From Paraphysomonas bandaiensis (Eukaryota; Chrysophyceae): a stretch of 23,202 nucleotides of DNA. Made by a program: the position numbers and the translations under genes. Below are positions 1-9,039 of this stretch, piece by piece. Within the stretch, counting starts at the first letter, position 1; every line of letters starts with the position of its first letter. Where the stretch lies: positions 1-23,202 of the forward strand of contig CBFFRP010000476.1 of the NCBI GenBank assembly GCA_965644295.1. Direction: 5' to 3'. The notes beneath the pieces are model-generated. The model saw only the letters and a program-made list of their open reading frames with translations. It was not told where the DNA came from and did not search any database.

Positions 1-2
1 TA

Positions 3-603
3 TTTGCCGATTTTTCAGACTGGGCTATCGTTATCTTTGATAATATGCTAATACTAGCCAACGATCCCCAGGATGCTTATGATAAGTTGGAACGAGTTAT
101 TGACAGATGTCTGGAGAGAAACATCAAGTTGAAAATGGCTAAGAGCTGGCTTGGTTTTAAGAAAGTTAATTTTTTCGGATATGTATGCAAACACAAATCG
201 TATGAAGTGTGTCCGGATAAAAAGGAAGCGTTGGCAAACATACCTATGCCAACATCGACTAAACAAGCTAGATCTCTGCTAGGCAAGGGAGTTTTCTTTT
301 CCAGCTTCACGCCAAAGTATTCTGACTTAGTAGGTCATCTAACAGACCTCACTAAGAAATCTTTCAATTGGAATAAATCTACTTGGCGTCATGATTATGA
401 AGCTGAGTACAAACGTTTATAAAAGGTTTACAAGATGCTTGTGAGCTCTTCTACCTTGATTATGAGTTAGAGTGGATTTTACGGACTGATGCAAGTGAGC
501 TAGGTATAGGTTCTGTACTACTACAACGGAAGATATTACCGTCAGGAGAAGCTCAATTGCAACCTATTGCCTTTTTATCTCTAAAAAGTTTTCAGAGCAA
601 GCA
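3..603 (+). pseudogene. pol: Element A pol, broken part: C-terminal RT and N-terminal half of RNase H
   Basis: Reading starts inside RT: the active-site box at 33-44 encodes IFDN, where most RTs have YxDD. The first frame (3-422) covers the RT palm end, thumb and connection and stops at TAA 420-422. Homology to element C continues in another frame from about 419 (GLQDACELF..., then the RNase H motif RTDASELG near 480-504) to about 577. A second shift near 573-580 moves to the frame used by the downstream gene (SKKFSEQ, 580-600). Both breaks fall in A/T-rich short runs and look like one-base indels in an old copy; a sequencing error is the alternative. Part of a polyprotein, not a separate gene. 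Confidence 0.88.
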
Positions 604-2634
604 ATGAAATGGGCTACTATAGAGCAGGAGGGCTATGGTATCTACTATTCGGTTAAACAGCTAGCGTATTACTTAGTTGGAAAGCAGTTTACAATAGAAA
701 CAGACCATAACAATTTGCTCTGGATGGAAGCGTCTGAGGTACCAAAAATTGTTAGATGGAGAATATTCTTGCAATCATTCAATTTTAAAATCCGACATAT
801 TTCGGGAGCACAGAATTGGTTAGCAGACTGGTTATCCAGGGAACACCAACTGGCTTATCTGTCGGGCATGTTCTTGGATGATTCGTGGGATGATGCCTAT
901 TTTCTGGGAGAGGACTGTCAGGATTCTGAGTATTTCTCATTCCTAGGAAATTTTATGGACCCGTCGGATCTCAGTGACCAAGAACAACCTTCCATGAATA
1001 TATCTCGTGAGGAATGCTTGCGTGAGGTACACAACTCTCGCGTGGGTCATCTTGGAGGGAAAGCTACTTGGATTCGTCTCAATAAACGTTTTCCAGGGCA
1101 TGGAATACCATATCAGGTGGTAGCAGAATATATATCCAACTGTCCAACTTGCGTAAAAACCCGGTTAGCCATGAAGGAAGCACTTATTCCCATAGTGCGC
1201 AACCTAAAACCACCGGGGGCTCGCAGTGCTATTGGAATTGATGCAGTGGAGATCACTCCACATGGCAAGGACGGTTACACTCATATCAATGTGATAGTGA
1301 ACCTTCACACAAAGCTCGTTTTTCTGGAACCAGTAAAAGGAGTAACGGCTTTGAATTTAGCGATTACTGTGTGGAAGTATTGGTCCTATTACGGTCACAC
1401 GGGTGTCGTGATTTCAGACCAGGGTCCGGATTTAACTTCGGATCTATTCCAACAGCTAACGGAATACATGGGAATGCGCCATACGTTCAGTATAGCCAAC
1501 CGGCATGCGAATGGCTCAGAACGCATCATAGGCGAGGTAGTTCGTCACCTACGCGCTCTAGTATATGATGCTAGCGAGCGTCAAGAGCGCAAGGATGTTT
1601 TTGAAGATCCTAGCTGGATCGCCAGTGTCCAACACATTCTTAACTCCGAAGTGTCATCTGAGACGGGATTCTCACCATTCGAGTTAACTTTTGGATCGGA
1701 GGACAAGCGTTATTTTAACGTGGACACCGACTCTGTTTCCCAGGATGCGCATGCGCGACTTAAACGTTTTAATGATAACCTTCGTGAGCTCAGGGCAGCT
1801 TCGCATGCTTATCAACAGCGTCTTGTGCAAGAGCGGGCTAGCCAAGGTATACCGGCCGACAAGCAGAACAGATATCAGCCGGGAGATCTTGTTTTGTTTG
1901 ACAAGGGTGCTAAAGTCCATCCTAAGATGTCTCACCGTTATATGGGTCCTTTCAAAGTCATATCTCAATACAAGAATGACATTGATTGCAGACATTTGGT
2001 GACAGGACAAGTTGTGAAAGTCGATGTGCGTGAGGTTAAACTTTTTGCGGGTGATCAAGACACAGCGTATAACATGGCTTGCAGAGACCATGAACAGCAT
2101 GTGATTGACACGATTCTATACTACAGAGGTGATAGAGACATCAGAACCTCTCTAGTTTTCACTGTGAAATTTCAGGATGGTGATGTTCGTGACATTCCAT
2201 TCAGTAACGATATTTTTGACTCTATTCCATACGCCGATTTCTGTTCTAGGAAAAGATATTTGTATCATCTTATTTATCCGGTTAAAGAGGCAAAGGAATA
2301 TATTACAAAAATCCGTAAGCAGCCCATTACTAGTTTTCAACCAGGTGATGAGGCTTATGTTGACTTAAGAGTTTTCGGGGACTTGTGGTATGAAAGCCTG
2401 AAGTTACCGGACTCTCATTTGATTACTTATGTTGCACGTTTTGTCTTCACACATTGGTATCACAAAAGTTCCAAACGGATACTCTCAACTAAAAATGTGA
2501 TGACTAAACAAACTTTCCGACTTGATAATTACCATATCCATTGTTTTGCCCATAAAGAATTTGATTCTTCTACAATGGTCTTGGTAGACGAGGAATTTGC
2601 CAGCAAATTTCCACAAGTTAATCAGTCGGTATAA
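604..2634 (+). CDS. pol: Element A pol, intact part: RNase H C-half, integrase, chromodomain-like C terminus
   Basis: This 676-codon stretch has no stop; ATG 604 is only the first methionine after the frameshift, the true start lying upstream. RNase H residues are visible at TDHNN (D34) and LADWLS (D75). Integrase has an HHCC zinc finger (H143, H149, C180, C183) and a catalytic triad D213, D272, E306, with only 33 residues between the last two where most Ty3/gypsy enzymes have 35. A YQPGDLVLFDKG / MGPFKV barrel follows (about 424-470), then a chromodomain-like segment (about 498-555: ILYYRGD...VKFQDGD...DFCSRKRYL). The last ~100 residues (GDEAYVDLRVFGDLWY...) match element C and are otherwise unassigned. 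Stop TAA at 2632-2634 overlaps the target duplication of element B. Confidence 0.9.
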   Translation: MKWATIEQEGYGIYYSVKQLAYYLVGKQFTIETDHNNLLWMEASEVPKIVRWRIFLQSFNFKIRHISGAQNWLADWLSREHQLAYLSGMFLDDSWDDAYFLGEDCQDSEYFSFLGNFMDPSDLSDQEQPSMNISREECLREVHNSRVGHLGGKATWIRLNKRFPGHGIPYQVVAEYISNCPTCVKTRLAMKEALIPIVRNLKPPGARSAIGIDAVEITPHGKDGYTHINVIVNLHTKLVFLEPVKGVTALNLAITVWKYWSYYGHTGVVISDQGPDLTSDLFQQLTEYMGMRHTFSIANRHANGSERIIGEVVRHLRALVYDASERQERKDVFEDPSWIASVQHILNSEVSSETGFSPFELTFGSEDKRYFNVDTDSVSQDAHARLKRFNDNLRELRAASHAYQQRLVQERASQGIPADKQNRYQPGDLVLFDKGAKVHPKMSHRYMGPFKVISQYKNDIDCRHLVTGQVVKVDVREVKLFAGDQDTAYNMACRDHEQHVIDTILYYRGDRDIRTSLVFTVKFQDGDVRDIPFSNDIFDSIPYADFCSRKRYLYHLIYPVKEAKEYITKIRKQPITSFQPGDEAYVDLRVFGDLWYESLKLPDSHLITYVARFVFTHWYHKSSKRILSTKNVMTKQTFRLDNYHIHCFAHKEFDSSTMVLVDEEFASKFPQVNQSV

Positions 2635-2636
2635 AG
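2633..2636. repeat. Target-site duplication of element B, left copy (AAAG)
   Basis: AAAG lies directly before the TG of the left LTR; the same four bases follow the CA of the right LTR at 12322-12325. It includes the last two bases of element A's stop codon. Confidence 0.85.
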
Positions 2637-3183
2637 TGAGACGATCGGAGATGTGGGGGTCCTTGGCAGAGGGCTTTGCCTTGTTGATGCATCAGTTGGG
2701 TACCTTATGCTCATACCCGCGGATAACTTCTTACTACGTGCAATGACGTCTGATCTTACTAGGTGCCTGTTAGATGCTATTAAACAGACCCTTAAGCTCT
2801 GATAATCGTATAACTATCAATTATTAGAACTATCCTTACTTATGCTCTCATAACCTTAAAGAGTGACTCACATAGCAATCTTGCACTTACAAGCTGGCTC
2901 TACACTTAAGCACCCATATCATACTTATCACCATCGTATCTCTACAGTTATCGTAATGCTGTCCCTGTAGTCGTACTCATCTACTACTCATCGTACCTAT
3001 CTACTACTCATCGTACCTATCTACTACTCATCGTACCTCATACCCAATTACATACGTACTCACGTACCCAAGTACATATGCACACACATACCTCCACCCA
3101 ACAGCTACCCTACCACCGTATACTCACTGTAGTCAGGATACACTCACCCCACGATATATGGGACTACATGCGGATTTGTCACA
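2637..3183 (-). repeat. 3' LTR of element B
   Basis: 547 bp, TG...CA on either strand, almost identical to 11775-12321. It holds three tandem copies of a 20-bp unit beginning CTACTACTCATCGTACCTAT at 2981-3038. No gene is visible in it. On the element strand it begins TGTGACAAATCC. Confidence 0.95.
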
Positions 3184-3191
3184 TTTCCCCC
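3184..3191 (-). other. Polypurine tract of element B
   Basis: On the element strand GGGGGAAA directly abuts the TGTGACAAAT start of the 3' LTR, the usual place of the plus-strand DNA primer. Confidence 0.75.
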
Positions 3192-3213
3192 GAATCTACG
3201 ACCTGACCAGGTC

Positions 3214-6200
3214 TTAAGCACTCTCGGGTTTCATATTCACTGCATGTACCCGGCCCTTCTTACCATAGAACTCGGCCTCATACAACACCGCATTAATCCT
3301 CTTCGTAACCACAAACGGTCCCTCAAACCGTGGCTGTAGCTTCATAGAAATTTTATACTTCTCCTTCTCCTTGGCCGAGGCAAATGTCCTGACTGGACAC
3401 CGTCTCCTATAGAATCGATCCCCCTCCTGATACTCCCGATAGCGTAGCTGTCTCACCTTGCCGCCGCCCGTCTTGTCACCAGTCGCCTCTCTCAGCTCAG
3501 CTGCATATGAGGTGATCCCCCTATTCATTCGGGCCCAGTTCTTCCTTGTTCTAGCTGTCACTGCAGTCCAGGCGGTCTCCAATGCCTCCACCAAGTTCAT
3601 AATCCAGTCCTCATCCCCATCTACCACCGCCTGCTTCTCCACCATCCTCTCATCAATGCCCACCATCTCTGGCGTTGATGCTTCCCGTCCAAACATCATA
3701 TACATGGGTGTATAACCTGTAGCGGCATTCACTGTCGAGTTATACAATAATTGGATCGTAGACAGATATACATCCCAATCCGAATGCTGTACATTCACAT
3801 AGTGATGCAATTGGTCCTTCAGTGTGGCGTTCATATTCTCCACCAACCCATTCGACCTTGGATTCTGGGGAGTTGTACACACTCTTGTAATCCTATACAG
3901 CTTACTGATCTGTTTATCTAATTTATTCGCAAACTCCCGTCCTCGATCGCTAATTAGCATCTGTGGTGCTCCAAACGCGTTGTATATCTGTGTGACTAAC
4001 ACGTGAGCTACTGTCTCCGCTCTCTTATCTGCAATTGGAAACATCCACACATATTTGGACTTAAAATCCTTACACACTAGTATATACTTATTTCCCCATG
4101 GCGTCTCAGGCAGCTCCCCCGTCAGATCAATATGTAGCCTGCCCATGGGTTGCTTAACCTCTGGATACTCCATTACTGGCACCTTTGGTCTACACCTGTA
4201 AGCTTTCCGCAGCTTGCACGCTATACATGAGCGACAATAATCGGTATGCTCCGCTCGTTGTCCCTCCCAGTGGTAATGCAACTTCATTGTCCCTACTGCT
4301 CGCGTGGCCCCTACGTGTCCAATGCCTTCATGGAAGATCCTCATACATGTGTCCTTCAACTCCCTAGGCACCACTCTCCTCCATATCTTGCGTTCCCCCA
4401 TCCTCAACTGATGGTGCAATACCAATGACTCCTCAATCTTAATCATCTTGTATATTCCCTCGTCCTTAACCTCTAACTCCTCGCCCTCCTGAATCTGTTC
4501 CATTAGTGACCGTAACCCTTCCTCCTTATACTGAGCATCCCTCCACTCTCGCCCACATACCGGCCATCTCTCAGACTCACTACTCCCTTCTACTCGATAC
4601 AAGTCCGTCAGCGCATACAAACCCATCGGTCCATATACTGGAAATGCTTCATCATCATATCTGTATGTCCTTCCCGTTAACGATCGCCGGTAACCCATCA
4701 CTGCTCTTGCTTCCTTGGAGTAAAATATGGATCTCACCTCATACAAATGCCCATTTTCATCATCCACAAATTTCCGGCCTACCAGGAACTGTAATTCCTC
4801 CGCTAGCTCCTCACACTGCAGTACATTATCATAAGCATAAATCTCAACGGCCTCTTCTCTCTCCTTGCGCTCCTTCCTTTTCATTCTCTGGCTTCTCCTC
4901 CGCCTTCCCGTTCCCTCCATCACTTCCTCAGGCCCTGCTATCTCGACGGACCCCTTGGCGTGGTCCTCCTCTCCTCCTTCTCTCATCTTCCGTTTCTCTT
5001 TCTTCTCCCATTCTCCCCTTACTCGTGCAGCTTGCTCTGGTTCCAACTTATCCAGCCTTTCCATCCAATAGTCATTCCCATATGAAACTAACACTTCCTC
5101 TCCCGGCAGTATCTCTGTAGTTGCTACCACGAACAGTCGCTTTCCCCTCATCACTATCTTGGCATTGACTAATGTATCATCCAGTGGATCGTTCGCGAAT
5201 CTTCCCCAACAGGATGTTGCCTCCTTCGCATCCACATATACCACCTCGCTCCCTCTCTTCTTAGCCGCGAACACATAATCCGTATCCTCTGATGCTCTCC
5301 TCTGTTCTGCTTCTTCCGCAGACCATCGCTCGCCATCATATTCACATATTATTCCATCTTCTCTTATCTCTTTTGTTGCGAAAAGGCCCCTGCCTGCTCC
5401 TCTCAACGTCGACGGCATGACAGTCACCCTATTGTACCCGGTGGCTTTCTTATCTCGCAGAGCCCATAAATCTCTATCCAATTCGACTTCCTTCCAGTCA
5501 TCCCTATGAGGCACCTCCCTTGCTGGTCTCATCTGCTGCTTTGGCTTCTCCCTCAGTGTCCGATCCGACCGTCCATATTTGCTCACATGTCTCCTCCTCT
5601 CTTCCTCTGTCATCTGAACTCCTTCCTGCCACCCTCTCACTACGTTAGCTCTCCTGATCTCTCTATTCTCTTGGGCCTGTTCCTTATACTGCTTCCTCAC
5701 CTCCTCTGCCTCCCTTACTTCTGCCCTTCGTTTCTCAGCGCGTGCTATCATCTTGGCTCTCTTCCTTTCCATGTCCTGTGCCAGCAAGATGTCCTCTTCC
5801 GTCACTACCCCTTTGTCCCACTCAAGGTCGTCAGCTGTCAAATATTGTGGCTCTTCTCCCTTTCTCAATAGCCTCGATACCGCATCTGCATCCATATGCT
5901 TTGTCCCTTGCTTATAATGGAGGTGGAAACTCATTCCCATCAGATCCAGCAGATATCTCATGAGCCTCCCATTATTAGACGCGGTCTGACCCTTATACAT
6001 ATATACTAATGCATTATGGTCCGTGTACACATCCACTTCATTTGCACATCGTAAGTACAGATCCCAGTACATCATACAGTCATGCAATGCTTTACACTCA
6101 ATCTCCGTCGGCGAATATTCCCTTTCCGTAGCATTCAAAATCTTGCTCCAATATGCTACTGGATGCCACTCCTCCTCATCATCCTGCTGAAGTAATATAG

Positions 6201-9039
6201 CTCCTATCCCTCGACCCTTCCGGCATGCGTCTACCCTCACCTGGAATGGCTTGGTATTGTCCACCAGACGCAAGCATGGATGAGCCATCAGTTCCTCTTT
6301 TAGTCTATCAACGGCTTCCTCGTGTTCCTCATTCCATGCCTCCGCTACGTTTACTCCTTTCCTTGTTAGGTCATGCAATGGTGCCACAATACTCGCATAG
6401 TCCTTGATGAAATGTCGGTAATATAAGGTCAGCCCTATAAACGCTCTTACAGCTGATACATCCTTCTTCGGATATTCCAATTCGTCTATGGCTTTGACCT
6501 TCTCTGGGTTGGGGTATTTCCCCTTTTCATCCACCATGAACCCCAAAAATGCCATGCTCGGGTAGTTCAGATGCACCTTCGTCACCTTGAACACCAAGTC
6601 CTTGCTCTCAAGTTGTTGGAACACCTTCCCTATGGATCCATAGTGCTCCCAGAACTCCCTCGAATGTACCATGACATCATCCTGATATACTAACGCCTCC
6701 TCCTGACTAATGCATTGGAATGTCTCCGCCACGATCCTTGCCCATTCGTTAGCACTGTTCCTTCCTCCTTGCACCATCCTTGTTGGCTGAAGGTACTCGT
6801 CATGTGTTCTATATGCAAACTTTGCTCTGCTCCCCTTCTCCAGGTCTACCACCCAAAACGCATCCTTGATATCCCCAACCGAGAAGTGCTTCGTTCCCTT
6901 TTTCACTTGGTCCAACAAATCATCAATCCTCGGCAATGGAAATACATCCGGTAACGTCTTTGCGTTCACTTCTCTGCAATCTATGGTTTGTCGGTAGAAG
7001 GTAGCCACCTCTTGCTCATTCCTCGGGTCCCACATAGCCTCCCTGGCATGCTCCCCCCATTTTTCCTTGAATTTTTCAATTCTATCCCTATATGGTATTA
7101 GTACCAACGCTGATGCCCACGCCCCTGGCTCCGCTGGTTCCACCTTTCGTTCTCTCTTCCCTATCCTCGCTTTTGCCTTCATGAATGCTTTCTCTACATC
7201 ATTGTACCTCCTCGGTCGACACAACACTGGTTTGTCATCCGTGGTTCTGATTCCTGTCTGATAATTTCTTAATTTTTTCGGGTTGTCGGGATCCGGATGC
7301 ACCAGCACATTCGCCCACGCTACACATCGAGCCAGTAAAATCGCTCGCTGGGTTGGTTGTCCATCTTTCACGCATATTCTCCACTTCCCTTCTCGCCCTC
7401 TAACCCTATTCTTCCACTCCTGTCTCTTCTTCTCCGCTACTGGGTCCTCATCCTCGCAACTTTCCTCCCCCAAATCTAGGACCTGACTAGGTCTCCATGG
7501 TGTCTCCACTGGATGATATCCCGCTCCCCCTGGATCCCATATCTCCGTTGACCATAGTAAGGTCATAGCTATATCGTCCCTGGCAATATCCAGATAGTCT
7601 ATGATTTCCCAGATTACGTCTGCGCGCCGCTCCTCCGGGTATTCCTCTCGGATTGCTACATAGTGCGCTTGATCGTCTGGACTCATCCAGTGCCATAGAG
7701 CCGTCCACGGATGCTTGAATTCTGGCGGACATTCAGTGGATTGTGGAGTCGCTTCTACTACTCGCGTGGTGTGTGCCCGTACCTCTTCCTGGTCCTCTTG
7801 CTCATCCAGATCCTCATTCGTATATCGCGGCATCTGATATACCGGCTGTATTTCGACGCTGATTGCCGACCGATGTAACTTAACGGGCTCGGATGACCAA
7901 TTTTCCACCCACACCCCATGAGTTCCTGTGCAGGACGTCACGTCCGGAATACGTACTACCTCTCTCCACTTCCCCGCTATGATCCCTTTCGGCACATCCT
8001 GTCTGACTACCGTTACGATCGACGACGCGAGAGGTGAAGTCTCCATCTTGTGAACTGGTACAAATTGGACTGAATTTGCAGGGATGGTGGCTCGCTGTAG
8101 ACACGCTCTGTGTGCTCTCCGTACTCCATTGGCCCGACGAACCCCCTCCATAAACTGATATATCCTGGCCTCCTGAATAGGACTTCTTTGTTTTCCAATC
8201 CACTCACATGACCCCGCGTATGACCGTCCACTCATCACCACCTCAATACCTGACTCCGTGGTGGTAACCACGAACGCTCGATGTTTCTTAAGCTCAATTG
8301 CATCCGATCCTCCCCACAGTGCTGAGATCGTCAGCCCTGGTACTAGATCAAACCTTCTCTCCCATATCCCTTTGACCGGCGGTCCGGTTTGCAACCGTCC
8401 ATGCATTTCCCCATAATATTGTACGCCTTCCACCTCCATTCTCAAGGTGGTATATGAAGTGACCTCCTCTGGCTGACCATCACCCCCTGTAGCTCCCATA
8501 ATACGATAACGTTGATGCTGTGGTAACACTGTGATTGGCAAGCCCATCTCCTTAGCCAACCCTTCATGCATAAACTTCCAATCAGATCCTGGATCCACAT
8601 GTAATACCATAGGCATCCGATTTCCCTCGACTTGGGCAACCCCACACCACATGGTCAGAGAGTCTGGCTTCCCATTCATTCCTGCCTCTGTTACCGATGT
8701 ATGAGCTAGGCTGACCCTAACTGGTTTGTCCTCCTGCCCCTGCCCTCTCTCTTCCCCGTCCTCCTCGTACCAGTCCTCATCCCACTCCTCTTCCGCTTCA
8801 GACATCTCTACCCTGGCGTGATTCATTCTGACAAACGCTTGCAAATTCTTCTCCTTCTGGCGCGAGACTTCGGCATGGAAAGCTTTCTTCTCCTCCTCTG
8901 TGAATGTACTCCATGCTGACCGAGACTCCTCCATTTTCCTCTTACAATTTCTTGGTACGCCCGAATTTCGAACCGCGTGAATTTCTCTGGTTGATACCCC
9001 TTCCACTTGCCAGATGTATCCCTCAATCTGTAGAAGCAC
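3214..9039 (-). CDS. pol: Element B Pol: protease, RT, RNase H, SET domain, unassigned module, integrase
   Basis: One open frame of 1941 codons with no stop. Residues are counted from 9039 (a GTG, only the limit of the track); the first ATG in good context (AAAATGG) is at 8934-8932. Protease: D149-P-G-S, about 120-245. RT: about 640-830, with FSVGDIKDAF (D723) and YQDD 785-788. RNase H: about 930-1056, with D937, TEIE (E979/E981) and TDHNA (D1007). A charged, coiled-coil-prone linker (about 1068-1170) leads to a SET domain (about 1203-1328), a basic stretch RRRRSQRMKRKERK, and an unassigned module (about 1397-1490). Integrase has H1570, H1575, C1605, C1608 and D1638, D1698, E1734 (D,D35E), and ends in a GPF barrel (RFEGPFVV) without a chromodomain. 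Pol overlaps gag and lies in the -1 frame to it, so it needs frameshifting or its own AUG. Stop TAA. Confidence 0.95.
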   Translation of the reverse strand: MLLQIEGYIWQVEGVSTREIHAVRNSGVPRNCKRKMEESRSAWSTFTEEEKKAFHAEVSRQKEKNLQAFVRMNHARVEMSEAEEEWDEDWYEEDGEERGQGQEDKPVRVSLAHTSVTEAGMNGKPDSLTMWCGVAQVEGNRMPMVLHVDPGSDWKFMHEGLAKEMGLPITVLPQHQRYRIMGATGGDGQPEEVTSYTTLRMEVEGVQYYGEMHGRLQTGPPVKGIWERRFDLVPGLTISALWGGSDAIELKKHRAFVVTTTESGIEVVMSGRSYAGSCEWIGKQRSPIQEARIYQFMEGVRRANGVRRAHRACLQRATIPANSVQFVPVHKMETSPLASSIVTVVRQDVPKGIIAGKWREVVRIPDVTSCTGTHGVWVENWSSEPVKLHRSAISVEIQPVYQMPRYTNEDLDEQEDQEEVRAHTTRVVEATPQSTECPPEFKHPWTALWHWMSPDDQAHYVAIREEYPEERRADVIWEIIDYLDIARDDIAMTLLWSTEIWDPGGAGYHPVETPWRPSQVLDLGEESCEDEDPVAEKKRQEWKNRVRGREGKWRICVKDGQPTQRAILLARCVAWANVLVHPDPDNPKKLRNYQTGIRTTDDKPVLCRPRRYNDVEKAFMKAKARIGKRERKVEPAEPGAWASALVLIPYRDRIEKFKEKWGEHAREAMWDPRNEQEVATFYRQTIDCREVNAKTLPDVFPLPRIDDLLDQVKKGTKHFSVGDIKDAFWVVDLEKGSRAKFAYRTHDEYLQPTRMVQGGRNSANEWARIVAETFQCISQEEALVYQDDVMVHSREFWEHYGSIGKVFQQLESKDLVFKVTKVHLNYPSMAFLGFMVDEKGKYPNPEKVKAIDELEYPKKDVSAVRAFIGLTLYYRHFIKDYASIVAPLHDLTRKGVNVAEAWNEEHEEAVDRLKEELMAHPCLRLVDNTKPFQVRVDACRKGRGIGAILLQQDDEEEWHPVAYWSKILNATEREYSPTEIECKALHDCMMYWDLYLRCANEVDVYTDHNALVYMYKGQTASNNGRLMRYLLDLMGMSFHLHYKQGTKHMDADAVSRLLRKGEEPQYLTADDLEWDKGVVTEEDILLAQDMERKRAKMIARAEKRRAEVREAEEVRKQYKEQAQENREIRRANVVRGWQEGVQMTEEERRRHVSKYGRSDRTLREKPKQQMRPAREVPHRDDWKEVELDRDLWALRDKKATGYNRVTVMPSTLRGAGRGLFATKEIREDGIICEYDGERWSAEEAEQRRASEDTDYVFAAKKRGSEVVYVDAKEATSCWGRFANDPLDDTLVNAKIVMRGKRLFVVATTEILPGEEVLVSYGNDYWMERLDKLEPEQAARVRGEWEKKEKRKMREGGEEDHAKGSVEIAGPEEVMEGTGRRRRSQRMKRKERKEREEAVEIYAYDNVLQCEELAEELQFLVGRKFVDDENGHLYEVRSIFYSKEARAVMGYRRSLTGRTYRYDDEAFPVYGPMGLYALTDLYRVEGSSESERWPVCGREWRDAQYKEEGLRSLMEQIQEGEELEVKDEGIYKMIKIEESLVLHHQLRMGERKIWRRVVPRELKDTCMRIFHEGIGHVGATRAVGTMKLHYHWEGQRAEHTDYCRSCIACKLRKAYRCRPKVPVMEYPEVKQPMGRLHIDLTGELPETPWGNKYILVCKDFKSKYVWMFPIADKRAETVAHVLVTQIYNAFGAPQMLISDRGREFANKLDKQISKLYRITRVCTTPQNPRSNGLVENMNATLKDQLHHYVNVQHSDWDVYLSTIQLLYNSTVNAATGYTPMYMMFGREASTPEMVGIDERMVEKQAVVDGDEDWIMNLVEALETAWTAVTARTRKNWARMNRGITSYAAELREATGDKTGGGKVRQLRYREYQEGDRFYRRRCPVRTFASAKEKEKYKISMKLQPRFEGPFVVTKRINAVLYEAEFYGKKGRVHAVNMKPESA
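5056..5433 (-). other. SET (lysine methyltransferase-type) domain inside element B Pol
   Basis: Residues about 1203-1328 of Pol carry SET landmarks in the correct order and spacing: RGAGRGLFATKEI and IICEYDGE (cofactor-binding N-terminal part), WGRFANDPLDD...VNAKIV (in the place of RFINHxxxPNxxx), then ILPGEEVLVSYGNDYW (in the place of GEELxxDYGxxYW). Known SET proteins transfer methyl groups from S-adenosylmethionine to lysines, often on histones. The NH pair reads ND here (N1283-D1284) and the catalytic-tyrosine region reads VSYGNDYW. No pre-SET or post-SET cysteine cluster is evident. The domain is in frame, between RNase H and integrase, and the flanking frame is undamaged. Activity and substrate are not shown. 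Confidence 0.88.

Larger units (their letters stand above)
1..2634 (+). mobile_element. Element A: Ty3/gypsy LTR retrotransposon, internal 3' half (continues at 12326)
   Basis: RT, RNase H, zinc-finger integrase and a C-terminal module occur in the Ty3/gypsy order on the plus strand. The left window edge cuts the element within RT, so gag, protease and 5' LTR are not visible. Element B interrupts it at 2637. The remaining 3' untranslated part (12326-12495) and the 3' LTR (from 12496) lie beyond B. Its protein is clearly related to that of element C but well diverged. Two frameshifts make it a non-autonomous old copy, although the integrase half stays open. Confidence 0.93.

Noticed and set aside
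2981-3038. CRISPR-like short tandem repeats
   Set aside because: The three 20-bp units are adjacent with no spacers, and recur in both LTRs of a eukaryotic element.
3214-3500. Chromodomain at the C terminus of element B integrase
   Set aside because: The protein ends shortly after the GPF barrel (RFEGPFVV...VHAVNMKPESA); there is no room for a chromodomain.
4506-5120. Long plus-strand frame of 204 codons opposite element B pol
   Set aside because: It mirrors the minus-strand pol, has Leu/Ser/Pro-rich composition typical of an antisense shadow, and shows no domain.
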